Positions 34,161 to 45,930 of a stretch of DNA of 64,000 nucleotides are shown one piece after another (the first letter of the stretch is position 1; each line of letters opens with the position of its first letter). A program made the position numbers and the translations under genes. Source of the stretch: Labia minor (taxonomy: Eukaryota > Arthropoda > Insecta > Dermaptera > Spongiphoridae); NCBI GenBank assembly GCA_963082975.1, contig OY720344.1:31841172-31905171 (forward strand), in the 5' to 3' direction. The notes beneath the pieces are model-generated. The model ran no database searches and was not told the DNA's origin. It saw nothing but the letters and a program-made list of their open reading frames with translations.

Positions 34161-35780
34161 ATTTTTAAAAATCTGATAAAAAAAGATATTTATAATTTTA
34201 CAAAGGATATTAAAATTAATTTTTTGTTGTTTGTTTTTTATTGCAATATGGGTATATAAAGAAATAATTAGTGAATTATAAATGATTGAAAATTATAGCC
34301 TCTAACTTTCGGAGTTTTTATATTTTAAAAAGTATAAAATTTAATATCCCTGTAAAAATCATCATAAATAAAATTATAAAGAAAGTTAACTATTATTTTA
34401 AATTATTTAAAATTTTATTATGATAAATTATCCATTCTTATCTTTGGAAGTTTTATTAAATAAATTGAATGGCTAATATTTATTCAACTAAGATTAATCG
34501 AGACCTGTTATAACAGAATCCATCAATTAATTATTTATTTATACATATATGAAATATTTGCATTGTATTTTTTTCAACATTTCAACATTATATTTTCTAA
34601 TCTTATCAGTAATATGATGAACTAACCTGGGTTAACTAATTAATCAATATTATTTAAAATTTATCTAAAATTACGAATTTTAGCTCAACTTTATTATTTT
34701 ATAATTATAAATTATAAAACATTACAATACTCCCTTTTAACCTTAAGCCAAGGGCAGGCACTTTTAAAGAGTTTAGTTACAATTTATAAAATTATATTTA
34801 TCGATTAATACGCATATTTAGTTTCTTTAATTTATTATTATTTAAAAAAAGTATTATCCTTAAAAATTATATCCAAATAATAAATAATATCCTGGCAAAG
34901 AATTTGTTAACCTAACCATATAAATTATTTTATGATAATTAGTAATTCTAAATAAAGTTAATAAATATTAAAAAATGTATGGATCATAAAGGGTTATTTT
35001 TCTTTCATAACACAACAGTACCTGGGACACCGAGCTCTCGCTCGACCCTTTAAAAAATGTTGTTATACAATTCTTTAATTATTTATTACAATTTTTAAAT
35101 GTTACATCATTACATCGAACTGATTAAAATGAGTGGAACTTGGGGTCCTCAATAATAATAGCTGGTTCACCGAGTCACCACTGGGTCAATAAAAAACAAA
35201 TGATTCTTTATTACCGGGTTTGGCTGGTAATATTAATACTTGATTCACCGAGTCACCGTTTCAATAATTTAAAAGAACTTAAATGACTAATAAAACATAT
35301 ACTCCTTAAACGTATGCATTAATGCACTGAATGATAGAAAAGTAGACCTGTTGATATCAACTATATATGTTTTCGTAAATTTGATTTATTTATATGTATA
35401 TATAGATAAAAAGGTTTTTGTCTGCACATTGCTGTGAATTTAAAATATTTACATATAATCGTATTTCATTACTTCTAGAATCCAAGAGTGACTAAAATTT
35501 TTAGAAATTTTGACGTTATAGAGTCAAAATTGGCTGAACCGATTTCGATGAAATTACATACCTCTATTTTTTCGATATATATTCAATAACAGCAGAAATT
35601 AAGTCTTTCTGTCGGGAAATTTTGACGATATAGACTCAAAATTGTACAGATTATTTACGGAACGACGAAATTGAATCTTCTAAACGTTGTGAAACAATTT
35701 CAAATAATTTAAATGTATCATTAATGCAATAAAAACAGATATGGATATAACAAATATTTTTAATTTTATTTTATTTATAA
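34161..35780. other. Desert with repeat-derived GC-richer pieces
   Basis: No gene. At about 35015-35260 a GC-richer piece contains CACCGAGCTCTCGCTCG and two copies of TTCACCGAGTCACC (about 35165 and 35244). At 35400-35640 two related blocks occur (GAAATTTTGACG then TATAGA-TCAAAATTG), and AATTTCATC-type sequence typical of arthropod dispersed repeats. At 35690-35780 the sequence matches part of the D family (54745-54842). All look like decayed mobile elements. Confidence 0.5.
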
Positions 35781-36795
35781 CTAGCTGATCAGAGCGCCTG
35801 CGGCGCTCTTCACACCTAGACGGGGGCTCCGCCCCCTGTAACCCCCCCGAGTGTCCCTATTCTGAGCTATAACCATCTAACTCCTACCCTATCCTATCTC
35901 TCTCACGTTCCTTCCTACATTGTCCACTCTGTTCACAATTGGTCTTCCAAACGGACGTTTTCCAATCGAACTCCCACCAATATATTTTCCTCTCCCATGC
36001 TAGCCATGTGCCCTGTCGGCCCCAGCCTTCTCTATTTTATGACCTATAATTTAATAATTTTGATCCCCTTTGATAATAATTTCCCTCGATTTAAATTCTT
36101 TGCAAATATTATTCTCTCTGATACTAATTATTTTGTCTTATCACTATTAATTTCAAACCCCATCAATTTTCCTGCCTCGATTAATTTTTTTATGCTACTT
36201 TAAATGTTATTAATTTATTTAAAAAAAAATCAGAGTAAACAAAATAAAAATAAAATATAAAATTAGCATAACACTAAACTACTATAAAAATAATATTAAA
36301 AAATATATTATATATTAAAATCTTACGTGAAAATCCAATTATGAGATCAAATTTTCTTAATTAAAATAATTTACTCACATAATCTTAAAAATTAATAGTA
36401 TTAAATTATAGCCGTAATGTGAATGTTTTCAAAGTTTAAAAGGCCAATAAGATCAATTGAGATATTGTAAATATCAATAGATATATAAAAAGATTTTTAT
36501 CTGCACATTGCTCAGAATTTAAATTACCGCCAAATTATCGCCACCAGCGCCTCTATGATCTAGTATGGTAACTAAACTATTTTTAATTAATATTCTTTAT
36601 AATTTTTTTAAAATTTTTCTAATTAAAAAATCGAAAATCGGGCTTCGAGGTCTGGTGGCCAGCCCCTTTGTGCTTCCGTGTAAAAAATTCCAGGTCCCTG
36701 CGTGCGATAGTTTTTGCTGGAGAGCTCGGTCAGACAAACAGACAAACAAACAGACAGACACATTACACTTGCTTTTATTATTATAGATATAAGAA
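35781..36795. mobile_element. CTAG-type dispersed element, copy 2
   Basis: Begins CTAGCTGATCAGAGCGCCTG with a GC-rich hairpin (GCGCCTGCGGCGC). It ends with an ACAGACAAACAAACAGACAG run, then CTTTTATTATTATAGATATA. The start and end patterns resemble those of the element at 23621-24817. It encloses a decayed reverse-transcriptase tail (35845-36010, minus strand). No intact gene. Confidence 0.6.
35845..36010 (-). mobile_element. Decayed non-LTR reverse-transcriptase tail
   Basis: The plus strand reads GTGTCCCTATTCTGAGCTAT and continues through CTAACTCCTA and ATTGGTCTTCCAAACGG. The inverse matches the tail at 55906-56035 (AGCTCAAGATAGGGACAC; AGGAGTTGGATGG; ATTGGAAGACCAGG). The minus-strand frame is broken. 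Same family as 19155-19380 and 55560-56065. Confidence 0.65.
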
Positions 36796-36806
36796 TAGAG
36801 ATATAT

Positions 36807-37681
36807 CTCACATGCGCTGGCTGTAACATTTTTTTTTAAAATGCAATAAAACTAAAACGGTTAGATGAATTTTCAAATTTATTTTTTCATAGTGAAGTAT
36901 AGACCTTTCGATTATTTATGAAATACTATTTCATTTAAATGGCTGCCTCCTTGCAGTACGACATAGGGTCGGTCCAATTTTTGAGTACATTTGTGATAGT
37001 ATACAGCTCTATTTTAGCTATGGCTACACGAATGTTGTCCTTCAAAGCTTAAATTGTCTCTGGTTTGTCTGCATAACATTTGTCTTTAACGACTCCCCAC
37101 AAATAATAGTCTAACGGTGTCAACTCGCAGCTCCGAGGAGCCCAAATGACATCAGAATTTCTGCTGATAATTCGGTCTCCGAAGACAGTGCGCAAAAGAT
37201 CGATTGTAAGTTTAGCTGTGTGACACGGACCAAATGTTGTCCAAGTCTTCCTCTTCAAGTTTCGGGAACAACCAATCAGAAATCATGGCGTGATAGCGTT
37301 CGCCATTAGTTCCTGCCTCATTTTCAAAGAAAAATGGCCCAATGATGTCGCCAGACCAAAATACGCGCCAAATCGTCACTCTCTGAGGATGCTCCCCATG
37401 ATAACGTGTGGGTTTTCCGTCCCCCAGATTCGGCAATTTTGTTTGTTGATGTATCCGCCAATATAAGTGCGCCTCATCCTAAAAGATGATTTTTTGGCCA
37501 AAATCTGCGTCTCCTTCAATGGCGTATTACAAGGCCAGCCGAGGCGGCCATTTGAATGAAATAGTATTTCATAAATAATCTGAAGGTCTATACTACACTA
37601 TGAAAAAATAAATTTGAAAATTCATCCAACTGTTTTTGTTTTATTGCATTTAAAAAAAAATGTTACATGGCGGACCCTGTA
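36807..37681 (-). mobile_element. Mariner family B, truncated, with long terminal repeats
   Basis: About 875 bp. Terminal inverted repeats of roughly 130 bp: left 36822-36950 starting TGTAACATTTTTTTTTAAAA, right 37550-37666 ending in its inverse. The outer right end is GGCGGACCCTGTA. The minus strand holds the C-terminal half of a mariner transposase in two overlapping frames: 37212-37436 (NGERYHAMISDWLFPKLEE) and 37049-37258 (CHTAKLTIDLLR, then RSCELTPLDYYLWG). The second carries the third catalytic-aspartate region (LTPLDYYLW). A frameshift and a missing N-terminus make it inactive. It lies directly beside the CTAG-type element. Confidence 0.88.
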
Positions 37682-38389
37682 CATTTAAATTAAGAAAAAA
37701 CTAATGAAGATGATTTTTCCCATAAAACTCAATTTTTCTTTATAAATACTATTTATGTTGTGAATTTCAAAAAAATCGATCGAGCGGTTTCTGAGAACCC
37801 ATTTACATAAAATCAATTAAAGAATTTCCATACAATAAAAATAAAAAAAATAATAGACAATTTTTAGGAAAGATATATTTTTACCATAAATAAATTCCAA
37901 ATTTTTTAATAATCATTTTATTTTTTTTGGTATAAAGTTTAATATTTAAAATTATAACACTTTTATACAGGATAGTTAGAAGTTATACAAAAATATTCGA
38001 TTATATATTCAAGCTAGGAGGGGTACAGGTGGTAGAGAAAAAAATCATGACAATTTTGTGGAACGGACATTGAAAAAGATTCGCCATCCCTGGTCTAAAT
38101 GTACTCTGCTAGACAGACCATATGAGACGGTCAAACTTTGTGAAAAAAAAAACAAATCTCTTTTACAAACCTTTTTAAACTTTATCTATCTAGGAAATTT
38201 ATTCCAACTACACACATGTACTGTATGTAAAAATTTCACTCTATCAGCACATTAAAATTAAATTTAAAAATAATTATTGGTATATGTCCATGAAGCAAAT
38301 TTAAATCTTGAACATTATTATCTTTTTAATAATGAAATGTATTAATAATTCTTTTAAACTTATAATTCTTAAAATTAATATATCATTTA

Positions 38390-38420
<31 letters not shown>

Positions 38421-40095
38421 ATTACTAATTAAATAGTCCATGTAATTTCTATTGAACAATTGCAGTAATCCTTCCTATCTGATGGAAAATGATATGAATT
38501 TTAAATCAATATTAATTCAACCTATTTTCCATAACATCAAAGTATATAGATTTAATAAATTATCTAATAAAAAAATTTTAAAAATTAGATTAAGTATGTT
38601 AGAAAATACAATATTATAAGTAGAGTATATATATTTCAATCAAATTAAGTTGGTGTGCAAATAATTATTTTTAAAAATTCCAGATAAAATTAATAAAATT
38701 ATAAAAAAAGAATCTATTGCATGCAATGATAGTTTCTTTTTTCTATGATTATTTCGTAATGTATTCTTTTTATATGAGAGATAACAATAAATAGGACTCA
38801 CCAAGAGAAAGAATCAAATAAATTAAGAATTTAATAAAAATTATGAAATTTTTACTCACTCTTAAGTTGTTATCTGAAGAAATATAAAAAAAAAACTTAA
38901 ATAAACGTACAAAAATCTAATTTGTTGATACTTGATAATATTGTGCAATGTGTTTCTCTTCAATCGATCGTCAATCATTATAGATTTATAGAAAATCTTT
39001 TTAATACTTAAATTCAATAATATAGTTTATGATCGATTGAGTTACAAATACATTAAACAATAATATTATTATTATAATTTTTAATTAAATTTTTATATCC
39101 ATTTATTTTTGCATTAATTTAAAAAATTCAAAAAATAATGAAATACGAGATTATAAAAATAATTAAATTTATAATTATTAAATAAATAATAAATTATGTA
39201 TATAATATATGTAGGTATATTAATTTCTACTTATTTGAAAAATATAATACAATACTAGTAATCAATAAAAAAGTCTATTAAAAAAATAATTAACTATGAT
39301 TTTAAATTCATTGAAATTTTCTCTAATAATATTTTTTAATTTAAGTTCCTATATATAATAATATAATTTAATATGTATACTATTTCTAATAAATCCATCT
39401 TTAGGTAATTACATAGAATTTCTATAAATATATATGGTAATGAGTCCTTTATCTTAAAAAGCATATAAAAGTTGAATTAGTAATAGATAAGGTTCATTAT
39501 AAACATTTCATAAAAAGTTCAAATTATTAATATTTTATTTTATTAACATTCACATATAGAGAAAAACAATTTTGATTAAAATAAAAACGATATTTTTTCT
39601 TAAAAATTAAATTGCAAAATAAATGAAAAATCATTTGGACGTTGTTTTTTGTTTTAGTTTTTGTTTTTAATATCTTCTTGTCATTATATTAATTACGAAA
39701 TAGGAATGAATGAATTCATGGAGCAGAGGAAAACAAAACATTTAATGGATTTCTTTTTATTATATAAGAAAAATAATAATAATAATATAAGAAAAAATAA
39801 TTGAGTTCAAGAAAGAGCGAGTTTTATTGAAAAAAAAAGATAAAGAGAGGGAGAGAGAGAGAGAGAGAAATGAAAACAAAGATTTCGGATTCGCTTCGCA
39901 TCGGTTCTTACAACATCTTTCGTCCTGTAGCGATCGACAGTCGATCACCACTCGATTTAATGTGAGCGATTGTTTTTTTTTTCATTTTCCAAGTAAATGT
40001 CGTAATTCCATTGATTTAAACCTTACATTATTAAAAAATGGAATAATTTTATTCATCACTATAATTTAAATTTATTTATTTCAATTTGATTATAA
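37682..40095. other. Desert with microsatellites and a GAGA-rich block
   Basis: 37682-38000 is AT-rich. A complex piece at 38020-38150 (GGTACAGGTGGTAGAG, GACGGTCAAACTTTGTG) looks like a repeat fragment and has no known domain. A (TTA)n tract is at about 38393-38418. The GA-rich block at 39835-39975 is listed separately. Confidence 0.5.
39835..39975. promoter_or_regulatory. (GA)n tract with adjoining CG-bearing block
   Basis: A GAGAGAGAGAGAGAGAGA run at about 39846-39868 is followed by unusually CpG-bearing sequence (TTCGGATTCGCTTCGCATCG, then GCGATCGACAGTCGATCACC). GA runs bind GAGA factor in insects and often mark open promoters or enhancers. Function here is inferred only from composition. 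Confidence 0.35.
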
Positions 40096-40594
40096 TACAA
40101 GGGTAGCTCAATAAGTCCGAAATTTTGAATTTCCCGTCTCTTGAATGAAATAACAACACTGCTCCTGTCAGCAGGCAACCATCAGCTGACTCCTATCGAA
40201 ATTTGAACCAGCTGAGTCTTAGTTTTTCTTTGACATCCATTAATAGCAGACTACCTAGTTGTTTGAGAAGAAAAGTGAATTTACAAGAAAATCCTTGAAT
40301 TGGGATATGAATTGCTCTTTCATCCGCCCTATTCTCCGGATTTAGCCCCGAGTGTATATTTCTTGTTTCCAAACCTGAAAAGATGACTCGGTGGAAAGAG
40401 ATTTGACTCCAACGATAAAATCACCTCACAAACAAATCTATTTTGACAAATCTTATTTTTTGTAAGGAATAAAAAAATTGGAGAAACATTGCACATAGAG
40501 CTCAAATGAGACTACGATGAAAAATAAAATAATTTTTTTTCCAAAAACCTGTGTTTCAATCAAAAAGTTACGGACTTATTGACCTGCCCTCGTA
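40096..40594 (+). mobile_element. Mariner family A, copy 4
   Basis: Left end TACAAGGGTAGCTCAATAAG and right end ACTTATTGACCTGCCCTCGT are the family terminal repeats. The interior keeps the AAATTTGAACCAGCTGAGTC block and a decayed transposase tail (PYSPDLAPSVYFLFPNLKR-like, then IKKLEKHC). Stops and gaps make it non-functional. About 499 bp, the same internal structure as copy 1. Confidence 0.88.
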
Positions 40595-42287
40595 AATATA
40601 ATATAATTTATTAAAATAAAATAATAGATAGTGATCAATATTTTATTTTTAATAAAATTCTACATCAACATGATTTAATAGATTATTTATAAATAAATTA
40701 TAATATAATTCATACCGGTCAATTAATTTATTGAATTTTATTAAATATAAGCTAAATTTTTTTATTCAATATATAACAATTAAACATAACATTTAATTTT
40801 CTTTAATATATTCAAAATATTTTTGTATGTTGGTATGTTTTGATTATACATATGTTTATTTACGGTAAAGGAAGTGGAGGATAGTTCAATCCAAAGTGAA
40901 AGGGAGGGGAAATGTGCTTGAATCGGAGAAGGGGCAAGGCAAAATTTATCAAATTTATTTGCGATGTGGGTGAGAAGAGGTGCTTATGTGAGTGTGTGAG
41001 TGGGATTCGTTGTATTTGAATGTCTCACGACGTGAACAACTACACACACACATACAATATATATATATATTATAGTCAAACGGGAGAGCTAATATTTCTC
41101 ACGACTCTCGCTTTCTAATGCTGCGTTTTGAGTCTGTGACCTACTTTGCCAAAGCAGACGCTTGATTAGAATAAAATCAAAAAAAAAAAAAAACTCAAGA
41201 ACCGTCAAAATAGTTTCAAATTCATAGTACAATTAGTATTTAAAAATTAGAATAAAATCTAGATTAAAGAAAATAAAAAGGTTTGACATATAATCTACAT
41301 ATATTTTTTAAAATGGAAGATATACAAAAAAAAAAACAAATAGTTACAATATTTTGTAATTATAATATTATATTATATTAGACATATAAGCAAATATGCT
41401 TATTTTGTTTTCTTGTAAGAAGTTTTATACCATATTTATTTGAATAATTTAAATAATTTTATATAATAATAAAAGTGATCTTCCTTATTTGTTAGAATAT
41501 ATATAATCAATGTTAAGTATCTTGGGAATCACATATATCTAAAATAAAACATATATTCAATAGATGTGAGATTTCCTTGTCATAACTGCTGCTACAAAAC
41601 ACAAATTTTTTTTAAAATAAAATAAACATATAAAATAACTTAAAAACAAAATAAAAAAGATGGATTCGGAAAAGATATATAAGTGCTTATAAGAGACTTA
41701 TTTTGTTTTTTCATATAATTTTATGACTATGCCATACCGAAGTTATGTTATAACACAAATTCGAATTTAAATTAATATGTATTATCTTCCACACAAATCA
41801 TAAATAAAATGTAAATGGGTAACCAGAATAAAATATATTTTTTTTCTAGAGAGAGAATATAAAAACAATAATTATATTTTATAATTTGTTTTTAATATTG
41901 TCAAAAAAAAAACTAAGAAAACATGAAATCTGTAAATCAAAATATTTGTTACATCAATTTACTTTAAGTAAATTGGTTAAAAATGCTGATAAGAATAATA
42001 ATAATAAAAAAAGATTTATTTCTTCAAAGGGAGGTGCTGTATTATCATAATGATTAACTACAAATACAAACTAAATAAAGTTTATTTTAAAAAATTGATT
42101 TGTTATATATATTCTATGTATAAAGAGAAGTATGTATTTTTAAATATTATAATAATAGAACTACTAATGTTGACAATTGGATGTGGAAAGGGTGGATTTA
42201 CTAACAGAATTATAGATAAGAAAAATATTTATAGAATTAGTTTTTAATTTTATTTATATTTTTAAGAAGGTAAAGTTCAAACCTATC
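40595..42287. other. Desert with a GC-richer island at 40860-41170
   Basis: The island contains GGAAGTGGAGGATAGTTC, GGAGAAGGGGCAAGGC, GAATGTCTCACGACGTGAAC and CTCACGACTCTCGCTTTC, with an (AT)n/(CA)n tract inside. Not repeated elsewhere in the window and without a coding frame. The remaining sequence is AT-rich with no gene; the frame at 42050-42247 has no recognisable feature. Confidence 0.4.
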
Positions 42288-42900
42288 ATCTTTTTACCGA
42301 CCAACGATAGGATGGGGAAGTATTGGTTTCACACCAAATTTCACTTGTGGAGATTTTTACATATCTCCACGAACAGAAAAAAATATTTTTAGCATGATGT
42401 CAGTCGGTCCGTCCATCTGTCCATTGTTACTATCTCGCCAGAGATAGTAATGTGTATCCGTATAGACGTGTATATATAAAACAATTATTTTACCGGTGGT
42501 ATTATATGGGTGTGAGGCATGGTCTATTACCTTGGGTGACGAGAGTAGATTTAGAGTATTTGAGAATAGGATTCTGTGAAGCATTTATGGGCCAAAAATA
42601 GATGAGGTCACCAGGGAATGGCGGAGACTGCATAACGAGGAAGTGGTAGTTTTCAAAGTATTAATTTTATATTCATTGTTGAAAATTTTTCCCTTAAAAT
42701 ATAGTAGTAATATAAATAATCGAGTAATTAAACTTAAAATAAAAACCAAGATAATATAATTTAGTTATTTTAATTCAAGTTATAAAAATATTTTTTTTTA
42801 TACTTTATTAGTATATATCTTTTTTGAAAATAATTTATTTAAAATCGTCGGTCGGTTCTGTGCCTGGCCACAGCTCATTTTTAAAATTCAGAATAGTAAT
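42288..42900 (+). mobile_element. Repeat family D, copy 3, holding an RT fragment
   Basis: The left part (TTTTTACCGACCAACGATAG, then CACACCAAATTTCACTTGTG, TACATATCTCCACGAA, AGCATGATGTCAGTCGGTCC) matches copies at 53430 and 55326. The right end (TCGTCGGTCGGTTCTGTGCC, TGGCCACAGCTCA) matches their other border. The middle is replaced by a reverse-transcriptase fragment and AT-rich sequence. Confidence 0.75.
42470..42660 (+). mobile_element. Non-LTR reverse-transcriptase tail fragment
   Basis: Reads, with breaks, as VLYGCEAW-like (here IIWV-EAW), then ESRFRVFENRIL, YGPKIDEVTREWRRLHNEE. Closely parallel to 55640-55800. The pattern is a common arthropod retrotransposon ORF2 C-terminus. A stop after ENRIL and flanking truncation make it dead. 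Confidence 0.7.
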
Positions 42901-43007
42901 AGACTTCCTGTCACAAAAAATTTTAAAAGAAAAATCTGATTTGTAAAATTCTAATCAAAGATAAAAATAAAAATAATAATAAAATAATGTATAATAATCC
43001 ATATTAA

Positions 43008-43044
<37 letters not shown>

Positions 43045-43914
43045 CGAATCCATAATTATTTTTTCATTTGTGGAGTTAGAGTATTATAATATAATATTAG
43101 TACTTTTACTTTTCAACGCTTTATTCTCTCTCTTACATAAAAACTTACTACTAAAACGTTTTTAAGATAGAAAATTATTTTATCGTTCTTTCCACTTTAT
43201 TAACTTAAATTCATCAAAAAAAAATTTGCTATTCTATGACAAATTGACATGATGATCTATTTTCTTTATCATGGTCTTTATTGAAAAATTGTGAAATTTT
43301 ATTGAAAGAAGTACTTCAAATGATATCAGATCATTTCGAAATTGGCAGAAGTTATTATACTTGAAAATATCTCAGCTGTATATTTCGTTTCTTCCCTACC
43401 TGGCTCGGATAAAACTTCTTACTCATTACTCATTTAGGGGGTGATGGGAGTGGGGGTGACAAGAAGGAAGGGCAATATTGCACAATCTCTCTCCTCATTT
43501 CCCCTGCATAACCGACGCACTCACTGGCTATGGGTTTGACCTAGATTTATCAGTTGTATACACGAGTATTCTGTCGGTTTCCGGTCTATGTGCATATCCG
43601 GTTCAAGTTCTTTCGAGCGTTCCTCTATCAACAACCGGCCTTCTTAATTACTGCTGCAAGTCGCGAAATCGAAAACAAACCTTCATTTTGTTCAAATGGC
43701 GTTAAAAATATTCAATGACCGGACAAAAATAAACATTAACCCTTTATGAAATAACATAATTATAATATTTCTTGTAACCTATATATATATATATATAAAC
43801 TAAAAAGATTTTTACATAAAATTGTGGTATATTCCAGAAGAATTTCTCATAAGACTTCATTTAATTCTCACAACAAAGTAACAATATCTTATTCTTTGAA
43901 TGTTTCTAAAAATA
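42901..43914. other. Desert with GC-richer island 43380-43720
   Basis: An (AT)n tract at about 43015-43041. The island at 43380-43720 is one of the richest in the window: GGGGGTGATGGGAGTGGGGG, CCGACGCACTCACTGGC, CTGTCGGTTTCCGGTC, CATATCCGGTTCAAG. It has a TCAGTT initiator-like motif at about 43547 on the plus strand. The frame at 43478-43705 inside it shows no known domain. Candidate promoter/first exon or enhancer. Confidence 0.4.
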
Positions 43915-44212
43915 ATTGGTAATTGTTTAAATTTTGGGGAACTTCAGGAAATTGGATGAATCTTTGCCATTGGAATCCTTTTTTAATTACAAAGAAACTT
44001 TCCTTATGCAATGTCTCCTCTATATATAAATCAATTTTAGCCATCATGTTTTATTTATTTGGCCAGCAGATGATTCCACTAATTTCGGGATTTTTTCAGT
44101 TTCGTTTAGATATATGAAAATTAAAAAATTAGTTAATTAAATAATTAAATTAAAAAATTATTATCTCGTAAACTAGAAAAGACCGAGAAATATTGCATAA
44201 GGAAAATATTTT
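43915..44212. repeat. Fold-back MITE, family H copy 2 (rearranged)
   Basis: The left 100 bp (AATTGGTAATTGTTTAAATT ... CAAAGAAACTTTCCTTATGC) matches the left arm and centre of the copy at 26428. The last 60 bp (TATCTCGTAAACTAGAAAAG, then ATTGCATAAGGAAAA) is the centre in inverse orientation. About 140 bp of unrelated sequence lies between. Confidence 0.7.
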
Positions 44213-45729
44213 AATTATTTAAAAAAAGTATTAATGTATAAATAATCGATTATAATAAATGCATCTATAATTTCTTATAAAAAAATATTAAATTAAAGGA
44301 AAAAGTGACATCATTTACCAAGACATAAGAAAATATATAATTTAAAAATTCGTATATTAGAAGAAAGTAATATAATTAATATAAAAAAACATAATTATTC
44401 ATTTATTTATTATACTTAAAAATTATTTTACTCAAACTTATATTTATTTTCATGGTATTTCGACACCAATCCGTCTTTCATGAATGTTGTAATCCTTTTA
44501 TTATTAGTTTCATATATAAAGTACAATTTATTATAATTTATCCAGAAAAACATTATAGCTATCTATTTATTTCCCTCTGGTCTATCGAAAATAATTATGT
44601 CAACAAAAATATAAATGATCTCTCTCGTTTCTCCCTTCATTACACTACAACTATCATTAGTATGTAAAACTATACGAAAATAAGTAAGGTATAAATTATT
44701 CAATATATTGTGAAATCAAAAGATATCGTAGTACTTAACGCATATAAATTTAGTTGTTTGTTGTTATTATTACTTTTAATTAAAAATGAAATAAATATTA
44801 TATTATATTATGATTTAATTATAGATATTATTTATTATTAAAAAAAAATTAAAATAATATAGATAAGTAACCATTTATTATTAAAATAAAAATAAAAGAA
44901 GAAAATATAACAAACATTTTTAATGTTATATTTAAAAATGATACATATATATGTAGATATAGTTCTTATATTGAGAAGAGAACTATCCTTCAAGACACCG
45001 CCCCCTTAGAATAAAGATTTAAAGGTAAATTATATGATATTATATTAATAAATATTAACTTTTTCTAAAAATTTCATCTCTTATATGTAAAAATTTTAAC
45101 AGAATTTAAATAATCGAGAAAATTAGTACAAAAATGGAAAGTATATATGGCCATATTTCTTAAAATATAAATTATATAAAAATTTTTTTAATATTTTACA
45201 GAGAATTAAATAATACACATTCCAACTTTTTTTGAAAAATTTTGTTCAATTTAAATAAAAAAAAGAGAGAATATTCTTTGTCCTACTATGTCAGATGAAA
45301 ATACAGAGAACAAATGAAGTTTTAATTTTGCTACTATAATAAAAGAGAGAATATATGAGTTGTTTTTATTGTAAAGTTACACTACTAAGAAAATGTATTT
45401 TTTTCTTCAATTTCTGTTCTATTAAAAAAAATCTTTGAGAAGATCTACTCATTTACATGTTTTAAAAGTGGAATATTATAATATTAAATAATAATATAAT
45501 AATATCTGAATAGAAAAGAAAGAATAGTTTATATATATTAAAAATATTAAAATATATTTCTCAAAAATATTTATCTTATTTATTAATTAATATACCTGTT
45601 AAAATAATTATTTGCTACTTGAATTATTATTATATTATTTTAAAATGATTACGTATTATTATTGCTATTTTTTTAAAAAGAATGGATAAGAATAGATAGA
45701 ATCATTAATTTGGTTCCTGTTTACTTTTT
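44213..45729. other. AT-rich desert, nothing supported
   Basis: Homopolymer-rich sequence. A short GC-richer piece (AAGACACCGCCCCCTTAG) at about 44993. The frame at 44452-44667 shows no recognisable domain. No RNA gene seen. Confidence 0.55.
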
Positions 45730-45930
45730 TTTTACCACGTTTTTCTTAGCTTGCTTTCTTGTTTATCTGTTCGCGTCAAATCTTGCAATCGAAATTTCGA
45801 CCACTTCCAGTCATCCAATCGCTCTGAAACTTTTCAGAGTTATGTATTCTGGATGACAATACAATAAAATAACACATTCGTAGCTTGCAAGTGTTTAATT
45901 AGAGCATAATTAATGAATATTTGTATTTTG
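45730..45930 (+). repeat. Direct repeat G, copy 1
   Basis: About 200 bp, starting TTACCACGTTTTTCTTAGCT and containing CGAAATTTCGACCACTTCCA, matches 47037-47254 nearly base for base except for an added GTTT run in the second copy. The copies are 1.3 kb apart in the same orientation. They could be terminal repeats of one element or a segmental duplication. Confidence 0.8.

Noticed and set aside
36565-36829. Short frames on both strands near 36.6-36.8 kb
   Set aside because: They lie in the end of a CTAG-type element with an ACAGACAAAC run; no domain.
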